NCBI RefSeq assembly: GCF_000233955.1
Contig: NZ_JH376577.1
Coordinates: forward strand, 32,239-96,238
Direction: 5' to 3'
Source: Paraprevotella clara YIT 11840
GTDB lineage: Bacteria > Bacteroidota > Bacteroidia > Bacteroidales > Bacteroidaceae
Length of the DNA stretch: 64,000 nt
Part shown: positions 40,552-50,432 of the stretch, one piece after another
Layout of the letters: each line of letters begins with the position of its first letter
Position numbering within the stretch: the first letter of the stretch is position 1
The notes under the pieces: model-generated
What the model saw: only the letters and a program-made list of their open reading frames with translations
Told to the model about the DNA's origin: nothing
The model's database searches: none
Position numbers and translations under genes: made by a program

Positions 40552-41709
40552 ATGCGTACGCCTGAAGAATTCGACGAAATCCGTCCATACGACCCGGAAG
40601 AGCTTCCGGCCATATTTGAAGAACTGATAGCCGACCCGGAATTCCGTGCCGCCGCCGAACAAGTATTGCCCGAAGTGCCTTATGAAGAGGCTTGCAACCG
40701 TCTGCGCCGTTGCCGGACCAATCTGGAAGTGCAACAAACCTTCTTCTATCCCTTGCTTCACGGCATTGTCGACCGATGCAGCGACGGACTAGTGCTGGAG
40801 AACAGCCAGTCGGTAGACAAACGTGTACCGCATACTTTCATCACCAACCACCGCGACATTGTGATGGACTCGGCTTTCCTTTCCATCAGTCTGTTGGACA
40901 ACGGTTTCGGCAACACAATGGAAATTGCCATAGGCGACAACCTGTTGATACGCCCTTGGATTAAAAAACTGGTAAGGGTGGACAAGGCCTTCATCGTACA
41001 ACGCTCTGTAAGCCTGCGTCAAATGCTGGCTTCCAGCGCACGGCTAAGCCGCTACATGCACTACGCCATCGCCACGAAACATGAGAACATCTGGATTGCC
41101 CAACGGGAAGGACGCGCCAAGGATTCAAACGACCGCACGCAAGATTCCATCCTCAAAATGATGGCCATGGGGGGAGAAGGAAGTATCATCGACCGCCTGA
41201 AGCAGTTGAATCTCGTACCGACCGCGCTTTCATACGAATACGACCCTTGTGATTATTTGAAAGCACAGGAATTCCAACAGAAGCGCGACATCGAAGGATT
41301 CAAGAAGAGTCCGAAAGATGATCTGGTAAACATGCAGACCGGGATTTTCGGATACAAAGGGCGGATATGCTTCCGCGTGGCCGGCCCGCTGAACGATTGG
41401 CTGGACACATTGCCCGCCGATATGCCCAAGACGGAACTGTTCACGGCCGTGGCATCTCGTATCGACAAGGAGATTCACCGCAATTACAAGTTATACGCCG
41501 GGAACTATGTGGCTGCCGACTTGTTACGGGCGACAAAAGAGTTTGCGGCACATTACACTTCTGAAGAGAAAACGCGTTTTGAAGCTTACCTCGAAAGCCG
41601 TCTGGAAAAAGTAACCTTACCCAACCCAGACACGGCCTTCTTACGCGAACGCTTGCTCACGATGTACGCCAATCCGGTATTTAACTATATGGCAGCCCGT
41701 CAGGAATAA
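40552..41709 (+). CDS. Acyltransferase of the glycerol-3-phosphate/lyso-PA type
   Basis: This 385-aa protein carries the acyltransferase motif I as NHRDIVMDSAF (HX4D, near 99-108) and a motif like AQREGRAKDSND (near 184-195), as in 1-acyl-glycerol-3-phosphate acyltransferases (PlsC family). It is longer than typical PlsC (about 250 aa). It has no clear membrane helix. The exact lipid substrate is not known. It follows ddl by 15 bp. Confidence 0.78.
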   Translation: MRTPEEFDEIRPYDPEELPAIFEELIADPEFRAAAEQVLPEVPYEEACNRLRRCRTNLEVQQTFFYPLLHGIVDRCSDGLVLENSQSVDKRVPHTFITNHRDIVMDSAFLSISLLDNGFGNTMEIAIGDNLLIRPWIKKLVRVDKAFIVQRSVSLRQMLASSARLSRYMHYAIATKHENIWIAQREGRAKDSNDRTQDSILKMMAMGGEGSIIDRLKQLNLVPTALSYEYDPCDYLKAQEFQQKRDIEGFKKSPKDDLVNMQTGIFGYKGRICFRVAGPLNDWLDTLPADMPKTELFTAVASRIDKEIHRNYKLYAGNYVAADLLRATKEFAAHYTSEEKTRFEAYLESRLEKVTLPNPDTAFLRERLLTMYANPVFNYMAARQE

Positions 41710-41713
41710 AGAT

Positions 41714-42403
41714 ATGAAAAGGCATTTGAGGTTAAAAACAGACTTTCCGCTTTTCCGGTTCTTGCCGGAAAGGTGGACAGCCTGTCTGTTTCTTATAGGT
41801 TGCCTGTGCTGCACGGCATGCGGTGACGATGAGGAAGACGGATATGTATATCCCTCGCTTCTGACTGAATTCGTTGAAGTCTATACGGACGCGAAAGGCA
41901 ACGGCACGCAATTTGTCACCGACAACGGTAAGATATATGCCATCAACAGCCCGATACAAGGTTTACAGCCTGACGCTGCCTACCGTCTCGTATGCGGCTA
42001 CGAAGTGACAGCCGACGACCAAGAAGGGCACCCTGTGGCTAAAATCTATACGGTCGAGACGGTTAACCTCTTGAAGCTGAAAGAAGAATCTTCGGACACT
42101 GATGACCCGTTGGCTGTCGCCAGTATCTGGAATGGCGGAAATTACCTCAACCTTCACCTCATGCCCAAGACACAAGGCGGTACGCAGGAATGGGGATACC
42201 GGTCGGATTCCACCCGCTCTTCCCATACCGGAACTGTTTACCACTTGTCACTTTATCACCGGCAGCCCGGCGACCCGTATTCATATTCCACCACGGTATA
42301 TGCCAGCCTCCCCCTTCTTCCTCTCGGCCTACAAGAAGGTGACAGCATCGCATTCACGATTCTGACTTTCGACGGACGGAAGACGTGGCGGTTCGGCTTT
42401 TAG
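41714..42403 (+). CDS. NigD-like lipoprotein
   Basis: This 229-aa protein has an N-terminal hydrophobic stretch ending in a lipobox-like CCTAC followed by GDDEEDG (Cys36), which suggests an exported lipoprotein. The signal region is unusually long because of about 22 basic residues ahead of it. The body is strand-rich, with YVYPSLLTEFVEVYTDAKGN, which recalls the NigD family of Bacteroidales. Starts only 4 bp after the acyltransferase gene. Function unknown. Confidence 0.65.
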   Translation: MKRHLRLKTDFPLFRFLPERWTACLFLIGCLCCTACGDDEEDGYVYPSLLTEFVEVYTDAKGNGTQFVTDNGKIYAINSPIQGLQPDAAYRLVCGYEVTADDQEGHPVAKIYTVETVNLLKLKEESSDTDDPLAVASIWNGGNYLNLHLMPKTQGGTQEWGYRSDSTRSSHTGTVYHLSLYHRQPGDPYSYSTTVYASLPLLPLGLQEGDSIAFTILTFDGRKTWRFGF

Positions 42404-42458
42404 CACTTCACGCCCAAATAATCCTTATAAAGAGAGCTTTCCTTAGTATTCTTTTCAA

Positions 42459-42499
42459 TCTGACCGACAAACAGAAATATACTCCGCTTGCCGGTCAGA
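42459..42499. terminator. Weak terminator between convergent operons
   Basis: TCTGACCG (42459-42466) and CGGTCAGA (42492-42499) form an 8-bp stem with a 25-nt loop between the + strand operon end and argF'. No T-tract is seen. Confidence 0.4.
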
Positions 42500-42509
42500 T
42501 GTGTTAGGG

Positions 42510-43472
42510 TTATAATGCCTCCAGCATTCGTTTAAGCACTACTGTGGCTGAAATCTCACGATTGGCAGCCTCGGGGATGACCAACGATTGCGGGCTTTCT
42601 ATCACATCGTCCGTCACAATCATATTGCGGCGCACGGGCAGGCAATGCATGAAGAAAGCGTTGTTCGTCACAGCCATGTGAGCAGCATCCACCGTCCAAC
42701 TCATGTCCTTGTTCAACACCTTTCCGTAGTCCGCCGGACGGGTCACACCGGGACAGCTCCAGTTCTTGGCGTAGATAAAGTCGGCCCCTTCGAAGGCTTT
42801 CAGTTGGTCGTACTCCACACGGGCGTCACCCACGAACCTCGGATCGAGTTCATAGCCTTCGGGATGCGTCACAACGAAATCCACGTCTGCGGCGTTCATC
42901 CATTGGGCGAAACTGTTGGGTACGGCCTGAGGCAACGCCTTGGGATGAGGAGCCCACGAGAGCACCACCTTGGGGCGCGCCGTCCGTTTGTACTCTTCGA
43001 TGGTAATCAGGTCGGCAAAACTCTGCAAGGGATGCACCGTGGCACTCTCCATAAAGAACACGGGCTTGCCAGAGTAACGGATAAATTGGTTCAGTATCTT
43101 TTCCTCATAATCGTCCTTACGGCTTTCGAAGGTGGCAAACGAACGTACTCCGATAAGGTCGCAATAGCATCCCATCACGGGAATGGCTTCCAACAAATGT
43201 TCGCTCTTGTCGCCATCCATAATCACGCCACGCTCCGTCTCCAGTTTCCATGCCCCTTGGTTCACGTCGAGCACGATGACGTTCATGCCAAGATTCATGG
43301 CAGCCTTTTGCGTACTCAACCGTGTGCGCAGACTGTTGTTGAAGAAGATGAGGAGGGCAGTCTTGCTCCGCCCCAGTTCCTGATATTGAAAACGATTCTT
43401 CTTTACCTCGAAAGCCTCGCGCAAGGCGGCTTTCAAATCGCCTAAGTCTTCTACGTTTTGAAATACTCTCAT
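42510..43472 (-). CDS. argF': N-succinylornithine carbamoyltransferase
   Basis: This 320-aa transcarbamylase shows the carbamoyl-phosphate loop as FFNNSLRTRLSTQKAAM near 48-64 instead of the usual STRT, and HCLPVRRNM near 273-281. These are features of the Bacteroidales ArgF' enzyme, shown in B. fragilis to use N-succinyl-L-ornithine rather than ornithine. It is the last gene of the arg/pro cluster. The whole pathway here probably uses succinylated intermediates. Confidence 0.9.
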   Translation of the reverse strand: MRVFQNVEDLGDLKAALREAFEVKKNRFQYQELGRSKTALLIFFNNSLRTRLSTQKAAMNLGMNVIVLDVNQGAWKLETERGVIMDGDKSEHLLEAIPVMGCYCDLIGVRSFATFESRKDDYEEKILNQFIRYSGKPVFFMESATVHPLQSFADLITIEEYKRTARPKVVLSWAPHPKALPQAVPNSFAQWMNAADVDFVVTHPEGYELDPRFVGDARVEYDQLKAFEGADFIYAKNWSCPGVTRPADYGKVLNKDMSWTVDAAHMAVTNNAFFMHCLPVRRNMIVTDDVIESPQSLVIPEAANREISATVVLKRMLEAL

Positions 43473-43502
43473 AAGATTGTTGTTTAATGATTGATAATCG
43501 GA

Positions 43503-44753
43503 CTATTTCGGACGTACCTGTCCGTCGCCCTGCACGAACCATTTGTAGGTCGTGATTTCTTCCAACGCCATCGGGCCGCGAGCGTGCAGTTTCTGGGTGC
43601 TGATGCCTATCTCGGCTCCAAGTCCGAACTGAGCCCCGTCGGTAAACGAGGTCGGCGCATTGGCATACACGCAGGCAGCATCCACCAACTGCAAGAACTT
43701 TTCGGCTGCATCGGCGTTCTCGGTAATGATACACTCGCTATGTCCCGACCCGAAACGGGCGATATGGGCCAGCGCCTCGTCCAAAGAGTCCACCGTCTTC
43801 ACGGCCATTTTGTAATCCATAAACTCAGTACCGAAATGTTTCTCCGTAGCCGCTTCCAACAGATCCGCCGGATAATGCCCCTGTAGGGCGGCCAAGGCGC
43901 GGCTGTCGGCATAAATGCGCACACGGCCCTCCTGCAACGGAGCGCACAATTGCGCCAGGTCGGACAAACGGGAGGCATGAATCAGCACGCTATCCAACGC
44001 ATTGCATACGCTCACCCGGCGCGTCTTGGCATTGTTGATAATAGCGGCACCTTTCCGCACATCCCCATCCACGTCAAAATAAGCATGGCAAACTCCGGCT
44101 CCGGTCTCTATGACCGGAATACAGGCATTCTCGCGCACATATTGAATCAAAGCACTACTGCCACGCGGAATCAGCAAATCCACATAACCGCGTGCCTGCA
44201 GCAAAGCCGCCGTGGCCTCACGTTCGGCCGGTAATAAGACAACGACGTCCGGATTCACACCGAAACGCTCCAATACGCCGTGGATTACTTTCACAATGGC
44301 ACGATTGGAAAAGTCAGCGTCGCTTCCGCCCTTCAACACGCAGGCACTCCCGGCCTTGAGGCAGAGCGAAAAGACATCGAAGCTCACATTGGGGCGTGCC
44401 TCATAAATCACCCCTATCACGCCGAACGGCACACTCACCCGTTTCAAGTCCAATCCGTTGGGCAATACGGTATGTTTCAGCACCCTTCCCAAAGGAGAAG
44501 GCAAATCCGCCACATGACGCGTGTCGGCGGCAATACCTTCCAAACGCGCCGATGTAAGTTTCAGGCGGTCGTACATCGGGTTATCGGGAGACATGCGCTC
44601 CAAATCGCGCGCATTCTCCGACAGGATGTATTCCGACTGTGCCAAAGCCTCATCCGCTACCGCACGTAGTATCTCATCCACACGTCCTACCGGCAACTGC
44701 AGTAACTCGCGGCCGGCTGCTCTTGCCCGTTCAAACAGAGAAGTCAAATCCAT
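43503..44753 (-). CDS. proA: Gamma-glutamyl phosphate reductase
   Basis: This 416-aa NADPH-dependent enzyme makes glutamate-5-semialdehyde for proline. Start is taken at ATG 44753 ([14 protein letters not shown]), the usual N-terminus. Motifs: [19 protein letters not shown] near 106-124, the catalytic Cys region of this ALDH-like family ([16 protein letters not shown] near 243-258), and [19 protein letters not shown] near the end. It pairs with proB upstream. Confidence 0.93.
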   Translation of the reverse strand: MDLTSLFERARAAGRELLQLPVGRVDEILRAVADEALAQSEYILSENARDLERMSPDNPMYDRLKLTSARLEGIAADTRHVADLPSPLGRVLKHTVLPNGLDLKRVSVPFGVIGVIYEARPNVSFDVFSLCLKAGSACVLKGGSDADFSNRAIVKVIHGVLERFGVNPDVVVLLPAEREATAALLQARGYVDLLIPRGSSALIQYVRENACIPVIETGAGVCHAYFDVDGDVRKGAAIINNAKTRRVSVCNALDSVLIHASRLSDLAQLCAPLQEGRVRIYADSRALAALQGHYPADLLEAATEKHFGTEFMDYKMAVKTVDSLDEALAHIARFGSGHSECIITENADAAEKFLQLVDAACVYANAPTSFTDGAQFGLGAEIGISTQKLHARGPMALEEITTYKWFVQGDGQVRPK

Positions 44754-44851
44754 AGTTTTCCTTTTATTATTGTTTTTATTGATTTTCACCTACACGGTTC
44801 CACGTCCGGCACCGAGCATACAAGCCCCATACCTGTATCGGAAAGCCGGGC

Positions 44852-45940
44852 TTATTCCAAATATAAATAATCATAATGCACCAAAGGCTTACAGTCGTGC
44901 TGCCCGATGACCCGGGCGGCTTCCTCGCAGCTATATGCCACACGCCCCACTCCCAGATTCTGCCCCTCGGGCGACATGATACGTACCAGGTCACCTTTTT
45001 CAAAATCGCCTTCCACATGCGTGACCCCTACCGGCAGGATACTCACGGCACGGTCGCCGCACACGGCTTCCACCGCCTTGGCGTTCAGGTAAACCTTCCC
45101 TTTCGTGAACCCTGTGCTGTGAGCCACCCATTTCTTCACGCTCGACACATTGCCTTCACGCGGAGCAAAACGGGTGCACACCCGGCTTCCGGGACGCAGG
45201 ACCAAGTCAGTAAGCACGTCGTCGCGTTTGCCGTTGGCAATGATAACTTCGATGCCTTCGTCGGCCACCTTGCGGGCAATGGAGCATTTGGTCATCATCC
45301 CGCCGCGTCCGAAACCGGATTTCTCCGTACGGATATACTCCTGCAAATCCCGTTCCGGTTCCACCTCACGGATAACCTCCACGCCCGGTTCGCCGGGAAG
45401 GCCGTTGTATATGCCATCCACATTGCTCAATATGATTAAAGCCTGCACATCCATCATCGTGGCAATCAAACCGGACAGTTCGTCGTTATCCGTAAACATC
45501 AGCTCCGTCACGCTGACGGTGTCATTCTCGTTCACAATCGGGATGACTCCATTTTCCAACATCACCATCATACAGTTCCGTTGGTTCAGGTAATGGCGGC
45601 GCGTACTGAAACTCTCTTTCATCGTCAGCACCTGCCCCACCGGCAAGCGGTGCTCGCGGAACAGTTCGTAATAGCGGTTGATGAGCTTGGCCTGCCCCAC
45701 TGCGGAAAACAGTTGCCGCTGGTCCACGCTGTCCATCTTGCGCGAGACGGCCTCTTTCAGCTCGCCTCTCCCACTGGCCACGGCACCGGAAGAAATCAAT
45801 ATGACTTCGATACCGTTTTCCCGCAATTCGGCAATCTGGTCCACCAAAGCCGACATGCGTGTCACGTCCAAAGCCCCGTCCTTACGGGTCAGAACGTTAC
45901 TTCCTATCTTGACGGCTATGCGTTTATATTGTTGTGACAT
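44852..45940 (-). CDS. proB: Glutamate 5-kinase
   Basis: This 362-aa enzyme phosphorylates glutamate. It has the amino-acid kinase start RIAVKIGSNVLTRKDG (residues 7-22), ISSGAVASGRGEL near 49-61, IPIVNENDTVSVTEL near 135-149 and a C-terminal PUA domain (about 275-360). It sits between proC and proA with 98 bp before proA. RBS AAGGAAAGGAG precedes the start. Confidence 0.94.
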   Translation of the reverse strand: MSQQYKRIAVKIGSNVLTRKDGALDVTRMSALVDQIAELRENGIEVILISSGAVASGRGELKEAVSRKMDSVDQRQLFSAVGQAKLINRYYELFREHRLPVGQVLTMKESFSTRRHYLNQRNCMMVMLENGVIPIVNENDTVSVTELMFTDNDELSGLIATMMDVQALIILSNVDGIYNGLPGEPGVEVIREVEPERDLQEYIRTEKSGFGRGGMMTKCSIARKVADEGIEVIIANGKRDDVLTDLVLRPGSRVCTRFAPREGNVSSVKKWVAHSTGFTKGKVYLNAKAVEAVCGDRAVSILPVGVTHVEGDFEKGDLVRIMSPEGQNLGVGRVAYSCEEAARVIGQHDCKPLVHYDYLYLE

Positions 45941-45956
45941 AAAGACACTCCTTTCC

Positions 45957-46760
45957 TTATTTCTTTACCGAAGCCCTCAATCCTTTGATGACGCTTTGGG
46001 TGAACCCAGCCTCCTCCATCGCATTCAGCCCACGGATGGTCAAGCCTCCGGGAGTCGTCACCCTATCAATCTCCATTTCCGGATGCAAGCCTCCGGCCGT
46101 TAACAAATCCACGGCCCCTTTCATGGTCTGCATGATGACGCGCTGCGCATCCTTGGCATAAAAGCCCAATTCCACACCACCTTCGGTAGCCGCACGGATG
46201 TAACGCATCACGTAGGCTATGCCACAGGAAGCCAAAGCCATTCCCGCGTCCATCAAGCGTTCCTCAACCAACATGGCATCGCCCATCTCCTTAAACATCG
46301 CCAGCATTTGGGCGTCCAATTCCGGCGTGGAGCAAACGGAAGTCATAAAAGTCATACCGCTCATAACTGCAATGGCCGTATTCGGTATCAAATAGTACAC
46401 TCCGGGGTATTCTCCGTCACCACGATCCAAATAAGTACAAAGTTGCGCCGTGCCAATCCCACCTGCCATAGAGGCTATCGCCTGATTATCATAATCCAAA
46501 CCACCTTTGATTTCCTCTATCACCTCTTGTATCTTCCAAGGTTTCACAGCTAATATAACCACATCAGCCCCTGTCGCCGCCTGGGAATTCTCACAAGTGA
46601 TGTTCAACTCCGGAAACTCAACCTTCAACGCCTCCAACTTACCCCGACTGGGATTGGACACCGTAATATCCGATGTCTTGACCAAACTTCCCTTTGCCAA
46701 ACCACGGGCAACGGCTCCTCCCATATTGCCCGCACCGATAATTGCAATCTTCATTGTCAC
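45957..46760 (-). CDS. proC: Pyrroline-5-carboxylate reductase
   Basis: This 267-aa reductase has the NAD(P)-binding motif IAIIGAGNMGGAVARGL at the N-terminus and the family signature near the C-terminus (HPEMEIDRVTTPGGLTIRGLNAMEEAG, about 233-259). The start may be either of two Met codons (46760 or 46754). A strong RBS, AAGGAGGAGAG, lies just upstream. It follows argD and a small hairpin. Confidence 0.93.
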   Translation of the reverse strand: MTMKIAIIGAGNMGGAVARGLAKGSLVKTSDITVSNPSRGKLEALKVEFPELNITCENSQAATGADVVILAVKPWKIQEVIEEIKGGLDYDNQAIASMAGGIGTAQLCTYLDRGDGEYPGVYYLIPNTAIAVMSGMTFMTSVCSTPELDAQMLAMFKEMGDAMLVEERLMDAGMALASCGIAYVMRYIRAATEGGVELGFYAKDAQRVIMQTMKGAVDLLTAGGLHPEMEIDRVTTPGGLTIRGLNAMEEAGFTQSVIKGLRASVKK

Positions 46761-46780
46761 TCTCCTCCTTAAAAGCAGAC

Positions 46781-46814
46781 AAACCGGTCTCCGACATACG
46801 CCTGCGACCGGTTT
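46781..46814 (-). terminator. Hairpin between argD and proC
   Basis: AAACCGGTC (46781-46789) pairs with GACCGGTTT (46806-46814), 9 bp. On the minus strand it is followed by GTCTGCTTTT. It could partly end the arg part of the transcript before the pro genes. Confidence 0.5.
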
Positions 46815-46833
46815 ATCTCCGCTTGATTATTCA

Positions 46834-47967
46834 TTAATTATTCACTACACGTTCCAACCGTTTCAAGAAATCAGCCGCTTCCGCCTCACCCAGACAAAGC
46901 GGCGGCAAGAGCCTCAGCACGTTCGTGCCGCTGCATCCCGTGAAACAATGCTCCTCAAAGAGCAACTTGTTCCTGATTTCCTTGTAAGGCACGTCCAACT
47001 CCACGCCTATCATCAGGCCGCGCCCTCTGACATCCACCACATGAGGCAGGCGCAAAGCCTTTATGCCTTCCATCAGGAAATTTCCGACCTTGGCGGCATT
47101 TTCCACCAGATGCTCCTCTTCCATGATGTCCAACACGGCCAAGGCGGCGGCACAAGCCAAATGGTTTCCACCGAAAGTCGTACCCAACTGGCCGTACACT
47201 GGAGTGAATTTGGGCGAAATCAACACCGCCCCCATGGGAAAACCGTTGCCGATGCCTTTGGCCACCGTAATCAAGTCCGGCTTCACCCCCAAATGCTGGT
47301 GGGCGAAGAACTTGCCCGAACGGCCGTAGCCACACTGGATTTCATCGCAAATCAACACCGTATCCGTTTCGTCACATGCCTGCCGCACGCCTTGCATGAA
47401 CTCGGCAGTGGCCAACCGGATACCTCCGACCCCTTGAATACACTCCACAATCACGGCACACACATCGCCTTTGGCCAACTCCACCTTGAAAGCGTCCAAA
47501 TCATTCAAAGGCAAGTAAGTCACATGCCCGTTGGCGTTGATGGGAGCTATGATTTTAGGATTGTCCGTTGCCTCCACGGCCAAAGACGTACGCCCATGGA
47601 ACGCTTTTGAAAGGGACAACACGCGCTTGCGGCCATTATAGAAACTGGCCAACTTCAACGCATTCTCATTGGCTTCCGCCCCGGAATTAATCAGAAAGAA
47701 CTGATAGTCCTCATAACCGCAGGCCTTGCCCAAACGCTCCGCCAGTTCCACCTGCAACTTGTTGACCACGGAATTGCTGTAGAAACCCAACCGGCCAAGT
47801 TGCCGTGTCAGCTTCTCTATATAATGCGGATGGCAGTGACCGACACTGATTACGGCATGGCCGCCATACAAGTCCAGATACTCCTGCCCCTTGTCGTCCC
47901 AGACATGGCATCCTTTCCCTTTTACGATGTTCACATCGAAAAGCGGATATACGTCGAATAGATTCAT
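46834..47967 (-). CDS. argD: Acetyl/succinylornithine aminotransferase
   Basis: This 377-aa class III PLP aminotransferase has LYGGHAVISVGHCHP near 33-47, NSGAEANENALKLA near 94-107, LICDEIQCGYGRSGKFF near 207-223 and the PLP-binding lysine in DLITVAKGIGNGFPMGA near 236-252. In Bacteroidales it probably acts on N-succinylornithine, given argF'. A good RBS, GGAGGAAT, precedes ATG 47967. Confidence 0.92.
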   Translation of the reverse strand: MNLFDVYPLFDVNIVKGKGCHVWDDKGQEYLDLYGGHAVISVGHCHPHYIEKLTRQLGRLGFYSNSVVNKLQVELAERLGKACGYEDYQFFLINSGAEANENALKLASFYNGRKRVLSLSKAFHGRTSLAVEATDNPKIIAPINANGHVTYLPLNDLDAFKVELAKGDVCAVIVECIQGVGGIRLATAEFMQGVRQACDETDTVLICDEIQCGYGRSGKFFAHQHLGVKPDLITVAKGIGNGFPMGAVLISPKFTPVYGQLGTTFGGNHLACAAALAVLDIMEEEHLVENAAKVGNFLMEGIKALRLPHVVDVRGRGLMIGVELDVPYKEIRNKLLFEEHCFTGCSGTNVLRLLPPLCLGEAEAADFLKRLERVVNN

Positions 47968-48011
47968 TTTATTCCTCCTTTCTTAAATATGACATTCCGT
48001 CGCACCCCCGT

Positions 48012-48986
48012 TTAGAATGCGGACGGTTTCAGGCGCAAACCGGACGTTTCGTCCAGCCCGAACATGAGGTTCATGTTCTGCACGGCCTGCCCGCTGGCGC
48101 CTTTGAGCAAGTTGTCTATCGTGGCCGTGACCAACAATTTATCGCCGAACTTATCCACGTGCACCAAAGCCCTGTTGGTGTTGACCACTTGCTTCATGTC
48201 GATGGCCTTGTCCACGTAATGCGTGAAAGCCGCGTCCTTGTAATACTCCTTGTAAAGCCCGGCAAAATACCCGGCATCAGCCGACGCGTCCACACGGACC
48301 ACCTCGGTGGCAAAAATTCCTCGGGCAAAGTCGCCGCGATAGGGAATGAAATCTATCGCTCCGTCGAAGTCCGGCTGCAAGGCACGGAGAGACTGGCAAA
48401 TTTCCGGTACATGCTGATGGTTGAAAGCCTTGTATATGCTCATGTTGTTGTTGCGCCAACTGAAGTGCGTGGTCGCGCCGGGCTTCACCCCGGCACCGGT
48501 ACTTCCCGTGATGGCATTCACCGACACGTCGCCACTCAACAGGCCGTGGGCAGCCAAAGGCAGCAACCCCAACTGGATGCAAGTGGCAAAACAACCGGGA
48601 TTGGCCACATGCTGCGCCCCGGCAATGGCCGCCTTGTCCAATTCTGGCAGACCGTACACGTAGTCATTGCCCGGAGCCGCCAGACGGAAATCCTGCGCCA
48701 AGTCGATGATCTTCACCCGGGAAGACACATCGTGAGCCTGCAAGAACTCCGCGCTCTTGCCATGCCCGAAACAGAAAAAGATCACGTCCACCTCGTCGAA
48801 AGGCAACTGGTCCGTAAACACCAAATCGGTCTCCCCATACAGCCCTTCGTGCACGTCGGTGATCTTATTTCCGGCGTTACTGGAACTATTGATAAACTTT
48901 ATCTCCGCTTCGGGATGGTTCAGCAGGATGCGGCAAAGTTCGCCGGCCGTATATCCTGCCCCTCCTATGATTCCAACTCTTATCAT
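48012..48986 (-). CDS. argC: N-acyl-gamma-glutamyl-phosphate reductase
   Basis: Start is taken at ATG 48986 (MIRVGIIGGAGYTAGELCR), which overlaps the stop of the pspC-like gene as ATGA. The longer frame adds 50 residues that overlap that gene and are not credible. The 324-aa enzyme has the NADP motif GGAGYTAGE and the catalytic cysteine in VANPGCFATCIQLGL near 135-149. Third step of arginine synthesis. Confidence 0.93.
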   Translation of the reverse strand: MIRVGIIGGAGYTAGELCRILLNHPEAEIKFINSSSNAGNKITDVHEGLYGETDLVFTDQLPFDEVDVIFFCFGHGKSAEFLQAHDVSSRVKIIDLAQDFRLAAPGNDYVYGLPELDKAAIAGAQHVANPGCFATCIQLGLLPLAAHGLLSGDVSVNAITGSTGAGVKPGATTHFSWRNNNMSIYKAFNHQHVPEICQSLRALQPDFDGAIDFIPYRGDFARGIFATEVVRVDASADAGYFAGLYKEYYKDAAFTHYVDKAIDMKQVVNTNRALVHVDKFGDKLLVTATIDNLLKGASGQAVQNMNLMFGLDETSGLRLKPSAF

Positions 48987-49195
48987 TTGAAATATCTGTT
49001 TTTTTCCTGAGGAATGACAATAACCAGAATGAAATAGGCGATTACACCGGAAAAGGCGGTGAACAGCGTCAGCAAGACATAACCGACACGTACGAGCGTG
49101 ACATCCAACCCGAAATATCCGGCAATCGCGGCACATACGCCTGCAAGCATCCGTCCCACACGGGGACGTTCCAGTTTTTTATCTTCCGTCGTCAT
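48983..49195 (-). CDS. PspC-domain membrane protein inside the arg operon
   Basis: This 70-aa protein has the PspC motif (LAGVCAAIAGYFGLDVTLVRVGYVLL, about 17-42) and two hydrophobic stretches ending in VIAYFILVIVIP. PspC proteins are stress-linked membrane proteins. It lies 3 bp after argG and shares ATGA with argC, so it is fully embedded in the arginine operon. The reason for this is not clear. Confidence 0.85.
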   Translation of the reverse strand: MTTEDKKLERPRVGRMLAGVCAAIAGYFGLDVTLVRVGYVLLTLFTAFSGVIAYFILVIVIPQEKNRYFK

Positions 49196-49198
49196 GGT

Positions 49199-50404
49199 TT
49201 ACTTGATTCGTTCCTCGTCCTTATGGTTCGCATAATACAGGCGGAGCGGAGTGGAAGTCACTTTGATAAAGCCCTTGGCGTCCTCTGCCGTCCATCCCTT
49301 CTGGGTCTCGCCATACTCGCCGAACTTGTTCTTCACCAAGTCGTCCGGAGAATCCACGCCGACCGTTGTGAAGCCGTAAGGACGAAGCTCCAATGTCACC
49401 ACGCCGTTCACGTTGCGCTGCGAACTGGTCAGCATGGCCTCGATGTCCGGCATGACAGGCTCCAGATACTGGCTTTCGTGCAAGAACATGCCATACCAGT
49501 TGGCCACCTGCTCCTTCCAATATTGCTGCCACTTGCTCAGCGTGTATTTTTCCAAGAAACGGTGCGCACCGATAATCAGCATCGGAGCCGCTGCCTCGAA
49601 ACCTACACGGCCCTTGATACCGATGATGGTGTCGCCCACATGGCAGTCGCGGCCGATGGCGTAGGCAGCACCTATCTTTTCTATCTCCTGTATGGCCTTG
49701 ATCTTATCATCATACTCCACGCCGTTCACGCTACAAATCTCCCCTTTCTTGAAACCGAGCTTCAACAGCTCCGTCCCCGTCTTCGTGGGATGTTTCAGAT
49801 AAGCGCTCTCAGGCAATCCCTGATTGCTGTCCAGAATCTCGCCGCCACAAATCGACGTGCCCCAGATACCTACGTTGTAGGAATACTTCAACTTTGTGAA
49901 ATCGGCATAATAACCGTGCTGGTTCAGATAATCCACTTCCTCCTGACGGCTCAGGTTGCTGTCGCGCGTGAGTGTGATGATCTCCATCCCCGGCGCCATC
50001 ACCAGGAAAGTCATGTCGAAACGAATCTGGTCGTTGCCTGCCCCGGTCGAGCCATGGGCTATCGCATCCGCCCCCACCTCGTTGGCATAACGTGCGATGG
50101 CGATGGCCTGGAAAATACGCTCGGACGACACCGAAATCGGGTAGCAGTTGTTGCGCAACACATTACCATATATCATGTAACGCAGGCTCTTTTCATAATA
50201 TTCCTTCGTCACGTCCAACGTGACGTATTCCTTGGCACCCAACTTATAAGCATTTTCCTCGTTGGCCTTCAGTTGCTCGGCGCTGAAACCGCCCGTGTTG
50301 GCACAAGCCGCATACACTTCGTACCCCTTTTCCTTGGCCAAATACATCACCGTATAAGAGGTGTCCAAACCTCCGCTGAATGCTACTACTACTTTTTTTG
50401 CCAT
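49199..50404 (-). CDS. argG: Argininosuccinate synthase
   Basis: This 401-aa enzyme joins citrulline and aspartate. The ATP motif VVVAFSGGLDTSYT at residues 5-18 and GSTGAGNDQIRF near 117-128 are diagnostic. Length fits the family. It is 3 bp upstream of the pspC-like gene and 28 bp downstream of the GNAT gene. Confidence 0.94.
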   Translation of the reverse strand: MAKKVVVAFSGGLDTSYTVMYLAKEKGYEVYAACANTGGFSAEQLKANEENAYKLGAKEYVTLDVTKEYYEKSLRYMIYGNVLRNNCYPISVSSERIFQAIAIARYANEVGADAIAHGSTGAGNDQIRFDMTFLVMAPGMEIITLTRDSNLSRQEEVDYLNQHGYYADFTKLKYSYNVGIWGTSICGGEILDSNQGLPESAYLKHPTKTGTELLKLGFKKGEICSVNGVEYDDKIKAIQEIEKIGAAYAIGRDCHVGDTIIGIKGRVGFEAAAPMLIIGAHRFLEKYTLSKWQQYWKEQVANWYGMFLHESQYLEPVMPDIEAMLTSSQRNVNGVVTLELRPYGFTTVGVDSPDDLVKNKFGEYGETQKGWTAEDAKGFIKVTSTPLRLYYANHKDEERIK

Positions 50405-50432
50405 AATATTCCTTTTATTTTGTCTATACCAA

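Noticed and set aside
48987..49136. 50-residue N-terminal extension of argC
   Set aside because: It overlaps the pspC-like gene and lacks conserved features; ATG 48986 starts the NADP motif.
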